DNA of 64,000 bases from contig OZ026522.1 in the NCBI GenBank assembly GCA_964019695.1, positions 78,151,601 through 78,215,600 on the forward strand. The letters run 5' to 3'. Each line of letters opens with the position of its first letter. Within the stretch, counting starts at the first letter, position 1. Shown here in pieces: positions 12,570-18,804 of this stretch. Source of the DNA: Loripinus fragilis. Its lineage: Eukaryota > Mollusca > Bivalvia > Lucinida > Lucinidae. The position numbers and the translations under genes were made by a program. Below the pieces are notes generated by a model. The model worked only from the letters and a program-made list of their open reading frames with translations. It ran no database searches and was not told the origin of the DNA.

Positions 12570-13480
12570 GTTATAAAAGAGATCCATTCAAAATTGAAAG
12601 CACTAGAGTGGTCACAACATTCTCCCATTATCAGTCTATAGAGATTTTCCAGACGCTCAAGAGCAGCTAACTCACCAGTCCTAGCTCCCACCTGGTCAAA
12701 TTTCCAACCCAACCGAGAATTTATGGGTGTCCATGTTGCCTTTAAGAATGAAGAAATTGAAGGCACTGTAGTGGTAACAACATTTCTCCCTTTATAAGTC
12801 TATGGGGATTTTTGAAGATGCTCAAGGGCAGCTAACTCATAAGTCCCTGGTCAGATCCTTCTGAATTTCAAACTTATATTCTTTGGTGCAGTCTTTGCTT
12901 CCAAAGGATACCCTTTTAAGAACATATTTGACTTCACTACAGCTGGTGACTGGGACTGTGTGGCGGCGGTAGAACGTCTCCCTGCCCTTCACTATAGTGT
13001 AGATTTTATTTTCTTGTCCTTTGGGATCATGGGTTTCATTGTGGAACTTTGAAACTATTAGAGGGTCACTGATGACGCCTAAATGGCAGAAACTAGCTAG
13101 TCTGGCCCAGGAAATATGCACACTCTGGTTTCAGTTCTTTGGTGCAGTCTTTGCTTCCACAGGATACCCTTTTAAGAACATATTATCCAAGCTTTTATGG
13201 TTGTCCTTGTTATACGAAAGAATGAAGAAGATCAATTCAAAATGTAGACACTAGAGTGGTCACAACATTATCTATCAATTCATAAAATGCTCGAGGGGAG
13301 CTTACTCTATAATAGGTTATGGGATCTTGACGAAATTCAAACTCATCCAAGCTTTAATAGTTGTCCTTCTTGTCTGCAAGCATGAAGACGATCCATTCAA
13401 AATTGAAAGCACTAGAGTGGTCACAACATTTCTCCCATTATAAGTCTATGGGGATATTTCCAAACGCTCAAGGACATCTA
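12570..13480. repeat. Satellite A array, segment next to the Polinton
   Basis: The same family as 9500-10800. It includes an internal direct duplication of 'ttctttggtgcagtctttgc' (12880 and 13135). The last unit is cut at 13480 by the Polinton, and its continuation is found at 31491. Confidence 0.85.
13475..13480. repeat. Left target-site duplication of the Polinton (catcta)
   Basis: Six bases directly outside the left end, matching catgta at 31491-31496 in 5 of 6 positions. Polintons make 6-bp duplications. The intact satellite at about 32240 reads 'gggcatgtaactcataagtccc', which matches a join of the two flanks. The left copy therefore seems to have changed by one base since insertion. Confidence 0.8.
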
Positions 13481-13489
13481 AGTAGTAAT

Positions 13490-13575
13490 GGTAGGCACTC
13501 TGGCACAAATTTTTTTTAAGCCTGAAAAGAACTTAGAATTTTTCAGGCTAAAAATTTGTGCCAGAGATGCCTACC
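13490..13575. repeat. Self-complementary hairpin at the left terminus
   Basis: GGTAGGCA at 13490 pairs with TGCCTACC at 13568. CTGGCACAAATTTTT pairs with AAAATTTGTGCCAG, and AGCCTGAAAA pairs with TTTTCAGGCT. Together they form a long interrupted stem around a loop of about 11 bases. The mirrored copy is at 31396-31481. Terminal hairpins could serve recognition by integrase or by the protein-primed replication machinery (inference). Confidence 0.75.
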
Positions 13576-13599
13576 CTGGTAAGCTTGAGTGACTAGCTG

Positions 13600-14130
13600 T
13601 GAATAACTTAGTTTATTTTTGGGATTATTCTGCTTGGGTCTATGATTATGATAGTTTCCTGGGCTATTGGGAAATAACTTAGTTTATTTTTTTAGGATTA
13701 TTCTGGCTGATCTGTGATTGTGATAGTTTGCTGGGCTGTTGAGATTAACTTAGTTTATTTTGCGCAAAAGCGCTGGCTAATCTGTGATTGTGATAGTTTT
13801 CTGGACTATTGAAAATTAACTTAGTTTATTTTGCGCAAAAGCGCTGGCTGATCTGTGATTGTGATAGTTTGCTGGGCTGTTGAGATTAACTTAGTTTATT
13901 TTGCGCAAAAGCGCTGGCTGATCTGTGATTGTGATAGTTTTCTGGACTATTAAAAATAACTTAGTTTATTTTTGCGCAAAAGCGCTGGCTGATCTGTGAT
14001 TGTGATAGTTTTCTGGGCTGTTGAGATTAACTTAGTTTATTTTTTGCTCAAAAGCGCAGGCTGATCTGTGATTGTGATAGTTTTTTTCTGGTCTGCCATA
14101 CGTTGAGTATTATTAGATAGTTTATTTTGC
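13600..14130. repeat. Subterminal tandem repeats, ~70-bp unit, about 8 copies
   Basis: Units start near 13609, 13678, 13750, 13821, 13892, 13962, 14032 and 14117 and contain 'aacttagtttatttt' and 'tgatctgtgattgtgatag'. Several contain TTTTGCGCAAAAGCGC, which holds the perfect palindrome TTTTGCGCAAAA followed by a GCGC-AAAA-GCGC mini-hairpin. The right terminus has only one or two remnants of this unit. Repeated palindromes beside an end look like binding sites for a replication or transcription factor (inference). Confidence 0.8.
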
Positions 14131-14189
14131 GAGAAAAGTGCAGTTGTGATAAATTACTGGTTCATTTTTTATATAGTCTCTCTTTCTCC

Positions 14190-14223
14190 GGCACGTCTAT
14201 TCTAGTATTACTATAGACGTGCC
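14190..14223. other. Hairpin with TAGTATTAC loop, copy 1
   Basis: GGCACGTCTAT (14190-14200) pairs perfectly with ATAGACGTGCC (14213-14223). The 12-base loop is TCTAGTATTACT, with TAGTATTAC at 14203-14211. Pyrimidine-rich 'ctctctttctcc' before it and purine-rich 'gggagagtgggagaggga' after it can extend the pairing. The layout is that of CRESS-DNA virus rolling-circle origins, where this nonanucleotide is nicked in the loop of an ~11-bp stem. No Rep gene was seen in the element, so origin function is only a hypothesis. Confidence 0.7.
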
Positions 14224-14319
14224 GCGTAGCTTGGGAGAGTGGGAGAGGGAGCCAGGGAACCAGTGCAAAAAAAATCAATAATAGTATATAACATATATCG
14301 GAACTGGGTACCAGTCATT

Positions 14320-14480
14320 GTGATGACGTCAGAATGTCGCGTGCTTTTCCAATTTCCCGGAAAATCTATTTTTAGATTTTCGGAGAAGTGGAAGTGGTTT
14401 ATAAAAATCGATGACGTAATGTATTACGTATATAAGTTTCTGATAATGTCACAAAAACAAGTATGACTTTTTTAAAAAAA
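14320..14480 (+). promoter_or_regulatory. Promoter-like stretch with CRE sites
   Basis: TGACGTCA at about 14323, a second half-site 'gatgacgtaatgtattacgt' near 14410 (itself partly palindromic), and TATAAAAA/TATATAAG boxes occur within 150 bases. TGACGTCA is the consensus CREB/ATF site. A 75-aa frame (14239-14466) lies here but starts at TTG and has no recognisable features. What the sites drive is unknown. Confidence 0.35.
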
Positions 14481-14718
14481 CAAGTTTTAACTTTTTTTTA
14501 AATAAAATATATCATGTGAAAAATTGAGTTCTATGTTGTTAATTTATGCAATTTTTCTTGCTCAATCAAGACCTTAATCACTCTGTAGTGTTAATGTGTG
14601 TTATAGTCAAGGCTACTAAGTACCATGCGTCTAAGAGTCTCTTGGTCAATCAAGACCTCAACTCCTAGAGGCATCACTCTGTAGCGTTAACTAGGATATA
14701 TTATTTAGCAAGTTTAGT

Positions 14719-14757
14719 GGTATTCTTTCTAGGGAAGTGGTAGCCCTGAAAAGGGCT
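14719..14757 (-). terminator. Histone-type 3' end signal of the 131-aa gene
   Basis: On the minus strand, 25 bases after the stop codon, AGCCCT-TTTC-AGGGCT (14742-14757) forms a 6-bp stem with a TTTC loop. It is preceded by ACAAAC and followed by ACCA. Twelve bases or so further comes CTAGAAAGAA (14719-14732), resembling the purine-rich histone downstream element bound by U7 snRNP. No AATAAA was seen nearby on this strand. All parts match metazoan replication-dependent histone 3' ends. Confidence 0.8.
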
Positions 14758-14781
14758 GTTTGTTGATTGTCTAGGTGATTT

Positions 14782-15177
14782 TTAGCATTTCCTCTTAGTA
14801 ATTCTAATTTTCTTAGTTGCTTTTCCAACTCCTATGTTTTGACTGGTGTCTTGGTCATTTGTCGTAATGTCAAGTCTAATGGGAATCTGGATGGATGGCA
14901 TCTCAAAAGGATGCTGCTGTGCACGTTGCTGAGACAATTCTTCTAAGTTCTTCACTCTAGATCTTAACTCATTTAGTTCTTTGAGTAAGACTTCAATGAC
15001 TTGAGTCTTTGACTGTTGTTTTTGCACCATCTGTTGAACAGGTTGAGGCATATACGCTGAGGGTGTTTGTGGCGTATAATACTGTTGTGTCGTATCGCTA
15101 GCAAATGTCTCATTCACTGCTGATAGCAAAAGGTCAGGGTTGTTGATCATATCATCTATTGTCAGTGATGGCTCCAT
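14782..15177 (-). CDS. Small early-type protein, coiled coil, unknown function (131 aa)
   Basis: Family not recognised. The N-terminal half is acidic to neutral and rich in Q, T, P and Y. Residues about 60-90 form a likely coiled coil (VIEVLLKELNELRSRVKNLE). The C-terminus ends in a basic cluster (KATKKIRITKRK) that could be a nuclear localisation signal. The ATG at 15177 sits in a good Kozak context (atcATGG), about 35 bases after a TATA box. The gene is divergent from the 133-aa gene and shares its promoter architecture. Its mRNA appears to end in a histone-type stem-loop. A nuclear regulator acting early is a reasonable guess, but only a guess. Confidence 0.65.
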   Translation of the reverse strand: MEPSLTIDDMINNPDLLLSAVNETFASDTTQQYYTPQTPSAYMPQPVQQMVQKQQSKTQVIEVLLKELNELRSRVKNLEELSQQRAQQHPFEMPSIQIPIRLDITTNDQDTSQNIGVGKATKKIRITKRKC

Positions 15178-15211
15178 GATTATGAATGGTGAAAGTGTAG
15201 TGTGCTCAAGC

Positions 15212-15285
15212 CTTTTATACTTGTCAAGCGGATTGACCTAGTTTAAAGTTCCCGCGTTTCAAGAAATCAAGTCAACTCTGATTGG
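15212..15285 (-). promoter_or_regulatory. Early promoter module of the 131-aa gene
   Basis: Minus strand: CCAATCAG (15285-15278), then TAGGTCAATCC (from 15240), then TATAAAAG (15219-15212). The spacings of 45 and 21 bases nearly equal those of the modules at 15305 and 16029. A GTTCCCGCG stretch between the boxes is close to an E2F site. A histone-like cap box, CCATTCA, lies about 31 bases after the TATA box. Confidence 0.7.
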
Positions 15286-15304
15286 GTGAAAATAAATGAA
15301 CTGA

Positions 15305-15376
15305 CCAATCAGTGTATTGTTGCTCTCTCTAGCGTAGGAGTTCAATGTAGGTCAATCCATTTGAAAACTATAAAAG
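15305..15376 (+). promoter_or_regulatory. Early promoter module of the 133-aa gene
   Basis: CCAATCAG (15305-15312), CTCTCTCTAGCGTAGGAGT (15323-15341), TAGGTCAATCCAT (15348-15360) and TATAAAAG (15369-15376). A TTCATTCTG cap-box-like sequence follows about 30 bases after the TATA box. CCAAT-to-TAGG is 43 bases and TAGG-to-TATA is 21, the same layout as at 16029-16100. Confidence 0.75.
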
Positions 15377-15436
15377 CTCGTTTCAAATCTCAAATTCTTC
15401 ATTCTGTTCTTGTGTTAAACAACAACAACAACAAAA

Positions 15437-15838
15437 ATGGCTTGCAATTTGGATTCGCGTTTGGAGAATTTGGAGGAGCAGGGCAAGGCTATGGTTGATG
15501 CTACTAGAAGGCTACTGGAGACGGTGAATGCTGTTAAGGATACGGGTGAAATTCTATTACAGATGATTGAGAATCATCAGAAGATGTTGGAGATGAGTCG
15601 GAGGGTAGAAAATTTGATTAATGATGCGAAAATGGAAGTGAAGGTGGAGACTATCAGTGACGAGGAGGAAGATTGGGGAGATAATTCTCCACCCACACCT
15701 CATGTATCTGAGGATTGGGATGCGGAAGCAGACCATCCACCCTTCTACATACCAGTGAGAAGAACTATAACTGTAGAACAGTGGGCTGTGCGATGCCCTG
15801 CCTGTGGTGGCCGCCCCAGTAGATGCCCCTGCTCCTAA
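15437..15838 (+). CDS. Small early-type protein: coiled coil, SUMO motif, C-terminal cysteines (133 aa)
   Basis: Family not recognised. Residues about 5-62 are helical with heptad-like leucines, suggesting a coiled coil. V68-K69-V70-E71 fits the sumoylation consensus (hydrophobic-K-x-E) and is followed by an acidic run, SDEEEDW (74-80), of the kind that strengthens such sites. The C-terminus has C120, C123, C130 and C132, a possible small zinc site. The leader just before the ATG is a run of CAA triplets, which is usually unstructured. The gene has the shared early promoter and a textbook histone-type 3' end. It may be a transcription or cell-cycle regulator (inference). No LxCxE motif was found. 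Confidence 0.7.
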   Translation: MACNLDSRLENLEEQGKAMVDATRRLLETVNAVKDTGEILLQMIENHQKMLEMSRRVENLINDAKMEVKVETISDEEEDWGDNSPPTPHVSEDWDAEADHPPFYIPVRRTITVEQWAVRCPACGGRPSRCPCS

Positions 15839-15872
15839 ATTTTTGCCTTTGTGGTAATATAACCACCAAACC

Positions 15873-15908
15873 GGCCCTTTTCAGGGCCACCCATTTCTTC
15901 AAGAAAGA
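15873..15908 (+). terminator. Histone-type 3' end signal of the 133-aa gene
   Basis: GGCCCT-TTTC-AGGGCC (15873-15888) lies 34 bases after the stop, with ACCAAACC before and ACCCA after. CAAGAAAGA (15900-15908) follows 11 bases downstream. This matches the histone stem-loop and the sea-urchin-type histone downstream element essentially perfectly. In histone genes the stem-loop is bound by SLBP and the purine element by U7 snRNA, with cleavage between them and no polyadenylation. Confidence 0.88.
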
Positions 15909-16028
15909 ATAACTTAATATGTTGCACTTAGTTTTGTATGTAAGACTATGCCTAAGATATGTGTGATTGTAGTATTTCCTAACCATGTTCACAGTAATGG
16001 GGTGATTATGGCGTGATCTTTAAATGGA

Positions 16029-16100
16029 CCAATCAGATTAAAGTTGCTCTCTCTAGCGTAGGAGTAGAATATAGGTCAATCCACTTATCCAACTATATAA
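16029..16100 (+). promoter_or_regulatory. Early promoter module of the 59-aa gene
   Basis: CCAATCAG (16029-16036), CTCTCTCTAGCGTAGGAGT (16047-16065, identical to the copy at 15323), TAGGTCAATCCA (16072-16083) and TATATAA (16094-16100). Spacings of 43 and 22 bases reproduce the upstream module. Confidence 0.75.
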
Positions 16101-16130
16101 CCCAACGTACTTTGTGCCTCTCTAAAAAAA

Positions 16131-16310
16131 ATGAAGTTCTTTGAAAAATTCAGCTTGACTAAGTTGTGTGCTGCTTTGCAGCGAAAAGATTGGAAAGAGG
16201 TGGAGAGACAGCAAAATAAGTTGGGATTAGAGCAATTTCTTGCTCGTAGAGGGATTGGTTCCAGAAAACCTGTAGCCATTGTTCAACCTATTTTAAAATC
16301 TTCTAAGTAA
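16131..16310 (+). CDS. Very small basic early-type protein (59 aa)
   Basis: Short frame starting at the ATG of 'aaaaaaATGAAG' and ending TAA at 16308. It begins MKFFEKFSLTKLCAALQRKD and ends with a basic, proline-containing tail (SRKPVAIVQPILKSSK). It is predicted to be mostly helical and resembles no family I know. Gene status rests on context: its own copy of the early promoter 31 bases before the ATG, and a histone-type stem-loop 37 bases after the stop, exactly as in the neighbouring 133-aa gene. An antisense frame (16085-16279) has no such support. Confidence 0.6.
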   Translation: MKFFEKFSLTKLCAALQRKDWKEVERQQNKLGLEQFLARRGIGSRKPVAIVQPILKSSK

Positions 16311-16347
16311 GAAATATTTTGTTACTTAGGAGACTTTAAAAAACAAA

Positions 16348-16390
16348 AGTCCTTTTCAGGGCTACTCAATTAATTTCGTTAAAGAATAAC
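16348..16390 (+). terminator. Histone-type 3' end signal of the 59-aa gene
   Basis: AGTCCT-TTTC-AGGGCT (16348-16363) forms a 6-bp stem with one G-U pair and a TTTC loop. It is preceded by AAACAAA and followed by ACTCA. GTTAAAGAATAAC (16378-16390) lies about 15 bases downstream and resembles the purine-rich downstream element. It is weaker than the copy at 15873 but keeps every part. Confidence 0.75.
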
Positions 16391-16428
16391 CTCAAAATAA
16401 AAAACAAACACAATTTCAACACCGTAAT

Positions 16429-16434
16429 TTTATT
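16429..16434 (-). terminator. AATAAA poly(A) signal for the minus-strand genes
   Basis: AATAAA on the minus strand, 63 bases after the stop of the zinc-knuckle gene. None was seen between 17287 and the zinc-knuckle gene, so transcripts of all four minus-strand genes may be 3' co-terminal here. The contrast with the neighbouring histone-type ends is notable. Confidence 0.55.
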
Positions 16435-16496
16435 TACAACTTACACTATCTTAAAAAACAGAACCAATCGTCACTATAAATCCTTTAAGTCAGTCT

Positions 16497-17132
16497 TTAA
16501 TGAATATGCACTATAGAGTCACTGTCTGGTTCATCATGAGAAATCGCTTTATCCCAGTTCTCCGCCACCATCTCTGTACAGGATCGAGGTGAGTGAGAGT
16601 CTGATTTACAAATGAAACAATATGGCTTCTTCCCTGTCTTTGTACGGATAGCTGTCGAACGAGTGTCCAAGCGTCTTCTCTTAGGACTGATATCAGATAT
16701 ATCTGGTTCAGGAGCCTTTCGTTTCCTTGAAGGCTTCGCTGTAGATACTGAAGACTGTTGCTTCTCTGTAGATATAGAAGACTGTTGAGATGTAAAATCC
16801 TCTTCTCTCTTAGGACAATTTGGAGCCCAATGATCTGCAAGTCCACAGATAAAACATTGTCCATATGCAGGGTTGTTCTTATCGGTAGACATCTGTTGTT
16901 CTCTTAATTTCTTAGCCTCTGGACAATCTCCAATCCAATGTCCCGTATCATGACAATGGTGACATTCTCCATAAGGTGGTCTCAACTTGTCTTGTTGTCT
17001 CAAACTATCTTCTAATGGCTGCGTCAAAGCTTGTTCCTCTTGAGATAAAAGTTTCTTCAATGATACACAATGATAGTAGATGCTCTTCTTATCATAGACT
17101 TTAGCCATCCTTGGATCTCTACTGTTTGCCAT
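16497..17132 (-). CDS. Triple CCHC zinc-knuckle protein (211 aa)
   Basis: Three zinc knuckles of the form C-x2-C-x4-H-x4-C are at residues 57-70, 93-106 and 172-185. Each has an aromatic or proline residue after the histidine, as in retroviral Gag and CNBP-type RNA/ssDNA-binding proteins. A basic stretch around 136-154 (KRKAPEP..KRRR) looks like a nuclear localisation signal, and a serine/glutamine-rich linker joins knuckles 2 and 3. The start is taken as the ATG at 17132, since the longer frame would need GTG. TATAAATA lies about 55 bases upstream. A role binding single-stranded DNA or RNA during replication or packaging is plausible. Nothing retroviral lies nearby, so it is not a Gag remnant in context. 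Confidence 0.75.
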   Translation of the reverse strand: MANSRDPRMAKVYDKKSIYYHCVSLKKLLSQEEQALTQPLEDSLRQQDKLRPPYGECHHCHDTGHWIGDCPEAKKLREQQMSTDKNNPAYGQCFICGLADHWAPNCPKREEDFTSQQSSISTEKQQSSVSTAKPSRKRKAPEPDISDISPKRRRLDTRSTAIRTKTGKKPYCFICKSDSHSPRSCTEMVAENWDKAISHDEPDSDSIVHIH

Positions 17133-17286
17133 CTTTACTCTTTGAAAGTCAGAAGTGAAATGATTCTCTCTCACTGGTGTCCACCTATTTATAGTCCAGA
17201 AATAGTTTTGTCTCTTCTATGATTGTAGAGAAATTCGATCACACTAGGATTGTCAGCGACACATCTTTTCCAATTCTCAAATGTGA

Positions 17287-17508
17287 TCAGTGTCTCTTTA
17301 CTATCAAATAACTGATACTGATCCACCAAAGTCTCTTGAAATCTTCAAAAGTTTCAGGACTATTGAGTTTCTGTTGAATCTCTTCCAAAGTGATCTCATC
17401 ATGAGAAAACAAGATGTAAATGCAGAACAATAATCTTCTATAAGGTCTGAACTTCAATATCTTGGAAAGTGGAATTTCCAAATATTTCTTCTCTCTTGCT
17501 TCTTCCAT
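17287..17508 (-). CDS. Small hypothetical protein (73 aa)
   Basis: Starts at the ATG at 17508 (MEEAREKKYLEIPLSKILKF). It is charged at the N-terminus with a hydrophobic/aromatic centre (LLFCIYILF) and no recognised family. It has its own TATAAAAAG box (17560-17552), which overlaps the stop codon of the preceding gene. A five-codon upstream frame starts shortly after that box, which could damp its translation. Small size lowers confidence, but the position in a compact colinear cluster supports it. Confidence 0.5.
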   Translation of the reverse strand: MEEAREKKYLEIPLSKILKFRPYRRLLFCIYILFSHDEITLEEIQQKLNSPETFEDFKRLWWISISYLIVKRH

Positions 17509-17554
17509 GATGTTGAACTCAGATATGATGATCAAAATGACTTGATCATTCTTT

Positions 17555-17941
17555 TTATATCGTGATCAAGCTATCTATGTTTGAAATGAGATCTTCATAA
17601 TCCATATCTTCTTCTTCTGAGGCTTGTTGAATTTCTTTCAATACTGCTTCGATGTGAGAAATCACACTTTCGCTGTTTGCCACATAAGTTACCCAATCCA
17701 TATAGGTGACAGGAGTGTCATCAATGATTCTCAACATCTCTCTAGCATTACGTTTAGTCCAAAATCTGAATGTATCAAATGTCTCAAATCGGTTTAACCA
17801 GTTCTTGATTCCTGCTCTCGTTTTCAAAAACTCGGCACTGGATGGTTCTAATGATAAGATGTGGTCTAAAGTTATTTTGTAGACATCAAAATGTAAAATT
17901 TGATCTAAGCACACGGGTAGACTTTTGGTGATCGTATACAT
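17555..17941 (-). CDS. Hypothetical acidic-tailed protein (128 aa)
   Basis: Unrecognised. The N-terminal two thirds has alternating hydrophobic and charged residues with several tryptophans (NWLNRFETF, FRFWTKRN, YMDWVTYV). The tail is acidic (EEEDMDYEDL). Its ATG follows the stop of the upstream 225-aa gene after two bases (TGA-AT-ATG), and no TATA box lies directly in front of it. Translation by re-initiation or leaky scanning from a shared mRNA is therefore likely. A functional partnership with the F-box-like protein is an inference from this coupling. Confidence 0.6.
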   Translation of the reverse strand: MYTITKSLPVCLDQILHFDVYKITLDHILSLEPSSAEFLKTRAGIKNWLNRFETFDTFRFWTKRNAREMLRIIDDTPVTYMDWVTYVANSESVISHIEAVLKEIQQASEEEDMDYEDLISNIDSLITI

Positions 17942-17943
17942 AT

Positions 17944-18621
17944 TCAGTTATTCAGCAGATAATCAGATTCACGACTTGGAAACTTCAAAATAATTTGTGG
18001 TTCTATCTGTCTTGGAGTATAATGTCCAATGGCAACGTTATATGAATCTGGTCTGTTTATATACCTAATCAGTTCACTGGTTATAAAGTGGTTAATCCCT
18101 GCAGCTGTTAAAGATGCCACAGATAAAGATACATCTTCAGTATTCCATGCAGACAATAACCATTGGACCTGGTGTTTAGGAGCTTCTTCTTTTAAGTACA
18201 AACATCCATAAAACTTATTACTGTCATAGATAATTCCATTCAAAAAATACTTGATATCTGTGTCACGAGTACGAATAGAGTAAAGTTTATCCATTGTCAA
18301 ATTCTTCATCCTTACAACCCAAACACGAGCTTTATCAATACTGTGAAATTTGGAGTAATGTATCTTGAGCATCTCCGTATGAAATCTTAAGCACATCTCG
18401 CCAGGAAGATTTAGTAATTCGTCCATGCTTAGAAGTAGTTGGCCTAGTTCTTGGTGATAGATATCCTGAGATTTAGTCTCTAAAGCATTTGACAAACGTC
18501 TCAACCTAAGTTTAAACCATCCTTCTTGAATTTGCTTCCTGAATCCTAACCCTTTAGCTGAATTGTACATCGAATAAGTCCATATCATATGTTGTATTTC
18601 TGTCGGTAGTTGATATGCCAT
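17944..18621 (-). CDS. Hypothetical protein with F-box-like N-terminus (225 aa)
   Basis: The start is the ATG at 18621; a longer frame would need TTG. Residues 5-17 (LPTEIQHMIWTYS) resemble the first helix of an F-box (LP-x-E-I-x3-I). The rest has no recognised domain, though a tryptophan/leucine-rich C-terminal half could bind substrate. F-box proteins recruit targets to SCF ubiquitin ligases, and several DNA viruses encode them, so host-protein degradation is a possible role. The gene is divergent from the polymerase. Their TATA boxes (18703-18696 on minus, 18743-18750 on plus) are only about 40 bases apart, suggesting a bidirectional promoter. Confidence 0.6.
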   Translation of the reverse strand: MAYQLPTEIQHMIWTYSMYNSAKGLGFRKQIQEGWFKLRLRRLSNALETKSQDIYHQELGQLLLSMDELLNLPGEMCLRFHTEMLKIHYSKFHSIDKARVWVVRMKNLTMDKLYSIRTRDTDIKYFLNGIIYDSNKFYGCLYLKEEAPKHQVQWLLSAWNTEDVSLSVASLTAAGINHFITSELIRYINRPDSYNVAIGHYTPRQIEPQIILKFPSRESDYLLNN

Positions 18622-18695
18622 AACTGATTTGCTCTCTTTATGTGTTACCTGCAAATGAATTATTTCTAATGTGATAAGATAGCAATTGTTCTAAG

Positions 18696-18750
18696 CTTTT
18701 ATAGGGTGCTGTTGATTTCAGAAAAAATCTGGGTTTTTCCAGTATAAATT
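18696..18750. promoter_or_regulatory. Bidirectional promoter between F-box-like gene and PolB
   Basis: TATAAAAG on the minus strand (18703-18696) and TATAAATT on the plus strand (18743-18750) face away from each other across about 40 bases. ATGs lie 75 bases (minus) and 55 bases (plus) beyond. The CCAAT/TAGGTCAATCC module of the three small genes is absent. Confidence 0.5.
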
Positions 18751-18804
18751 GAGTTCGCATTCCCATTGCAGCCTCATTTCACTACTAAACTTCGAACAGT
18801 CAAG

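Larger units (their letters stand above)
13481..14694. repeat. Left terminal inverted repeat (expanded)
   Basis: The first ~150 bases match the reverse complement of 31340-31490 nearly base for base. The inner block 14592-14694 matches 31042-31140 with few mismatches. Between these blocks the left copy is far longer than the right (about 1.2 kb against 449 bp). The extra length comes from a ~70-bp tandem array and about 450 bp that includes the TAGTATTAC hairpin. An additional diverged copy of the inner block lies at about 14558-14598. Confidence 0.85.

Noticed and set aside
14323..14330. TGACGTCA as proof of CREB regulation of early genes
   Set aside because: A single consensus site; tgacgtca-like sequences also occur near 910 and 4650 in unrelated repeats, so it is not specific to the element.
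14239..14466. 75-aa frame in the left end of the Polinton
   Set aside because: Begins at TTG, has no recognisable motif, and lies across the promoter-like CRE/TATA stretch; more likely non-coding.
16497..17132. Retroviral Gag remnant
   Set aside because: Zinc knuckles are present, but no capsid, protease or reverse transcriptase of retroviral type lies nearby; the gene has its own promoter and sits in a Polinton gene cluster.
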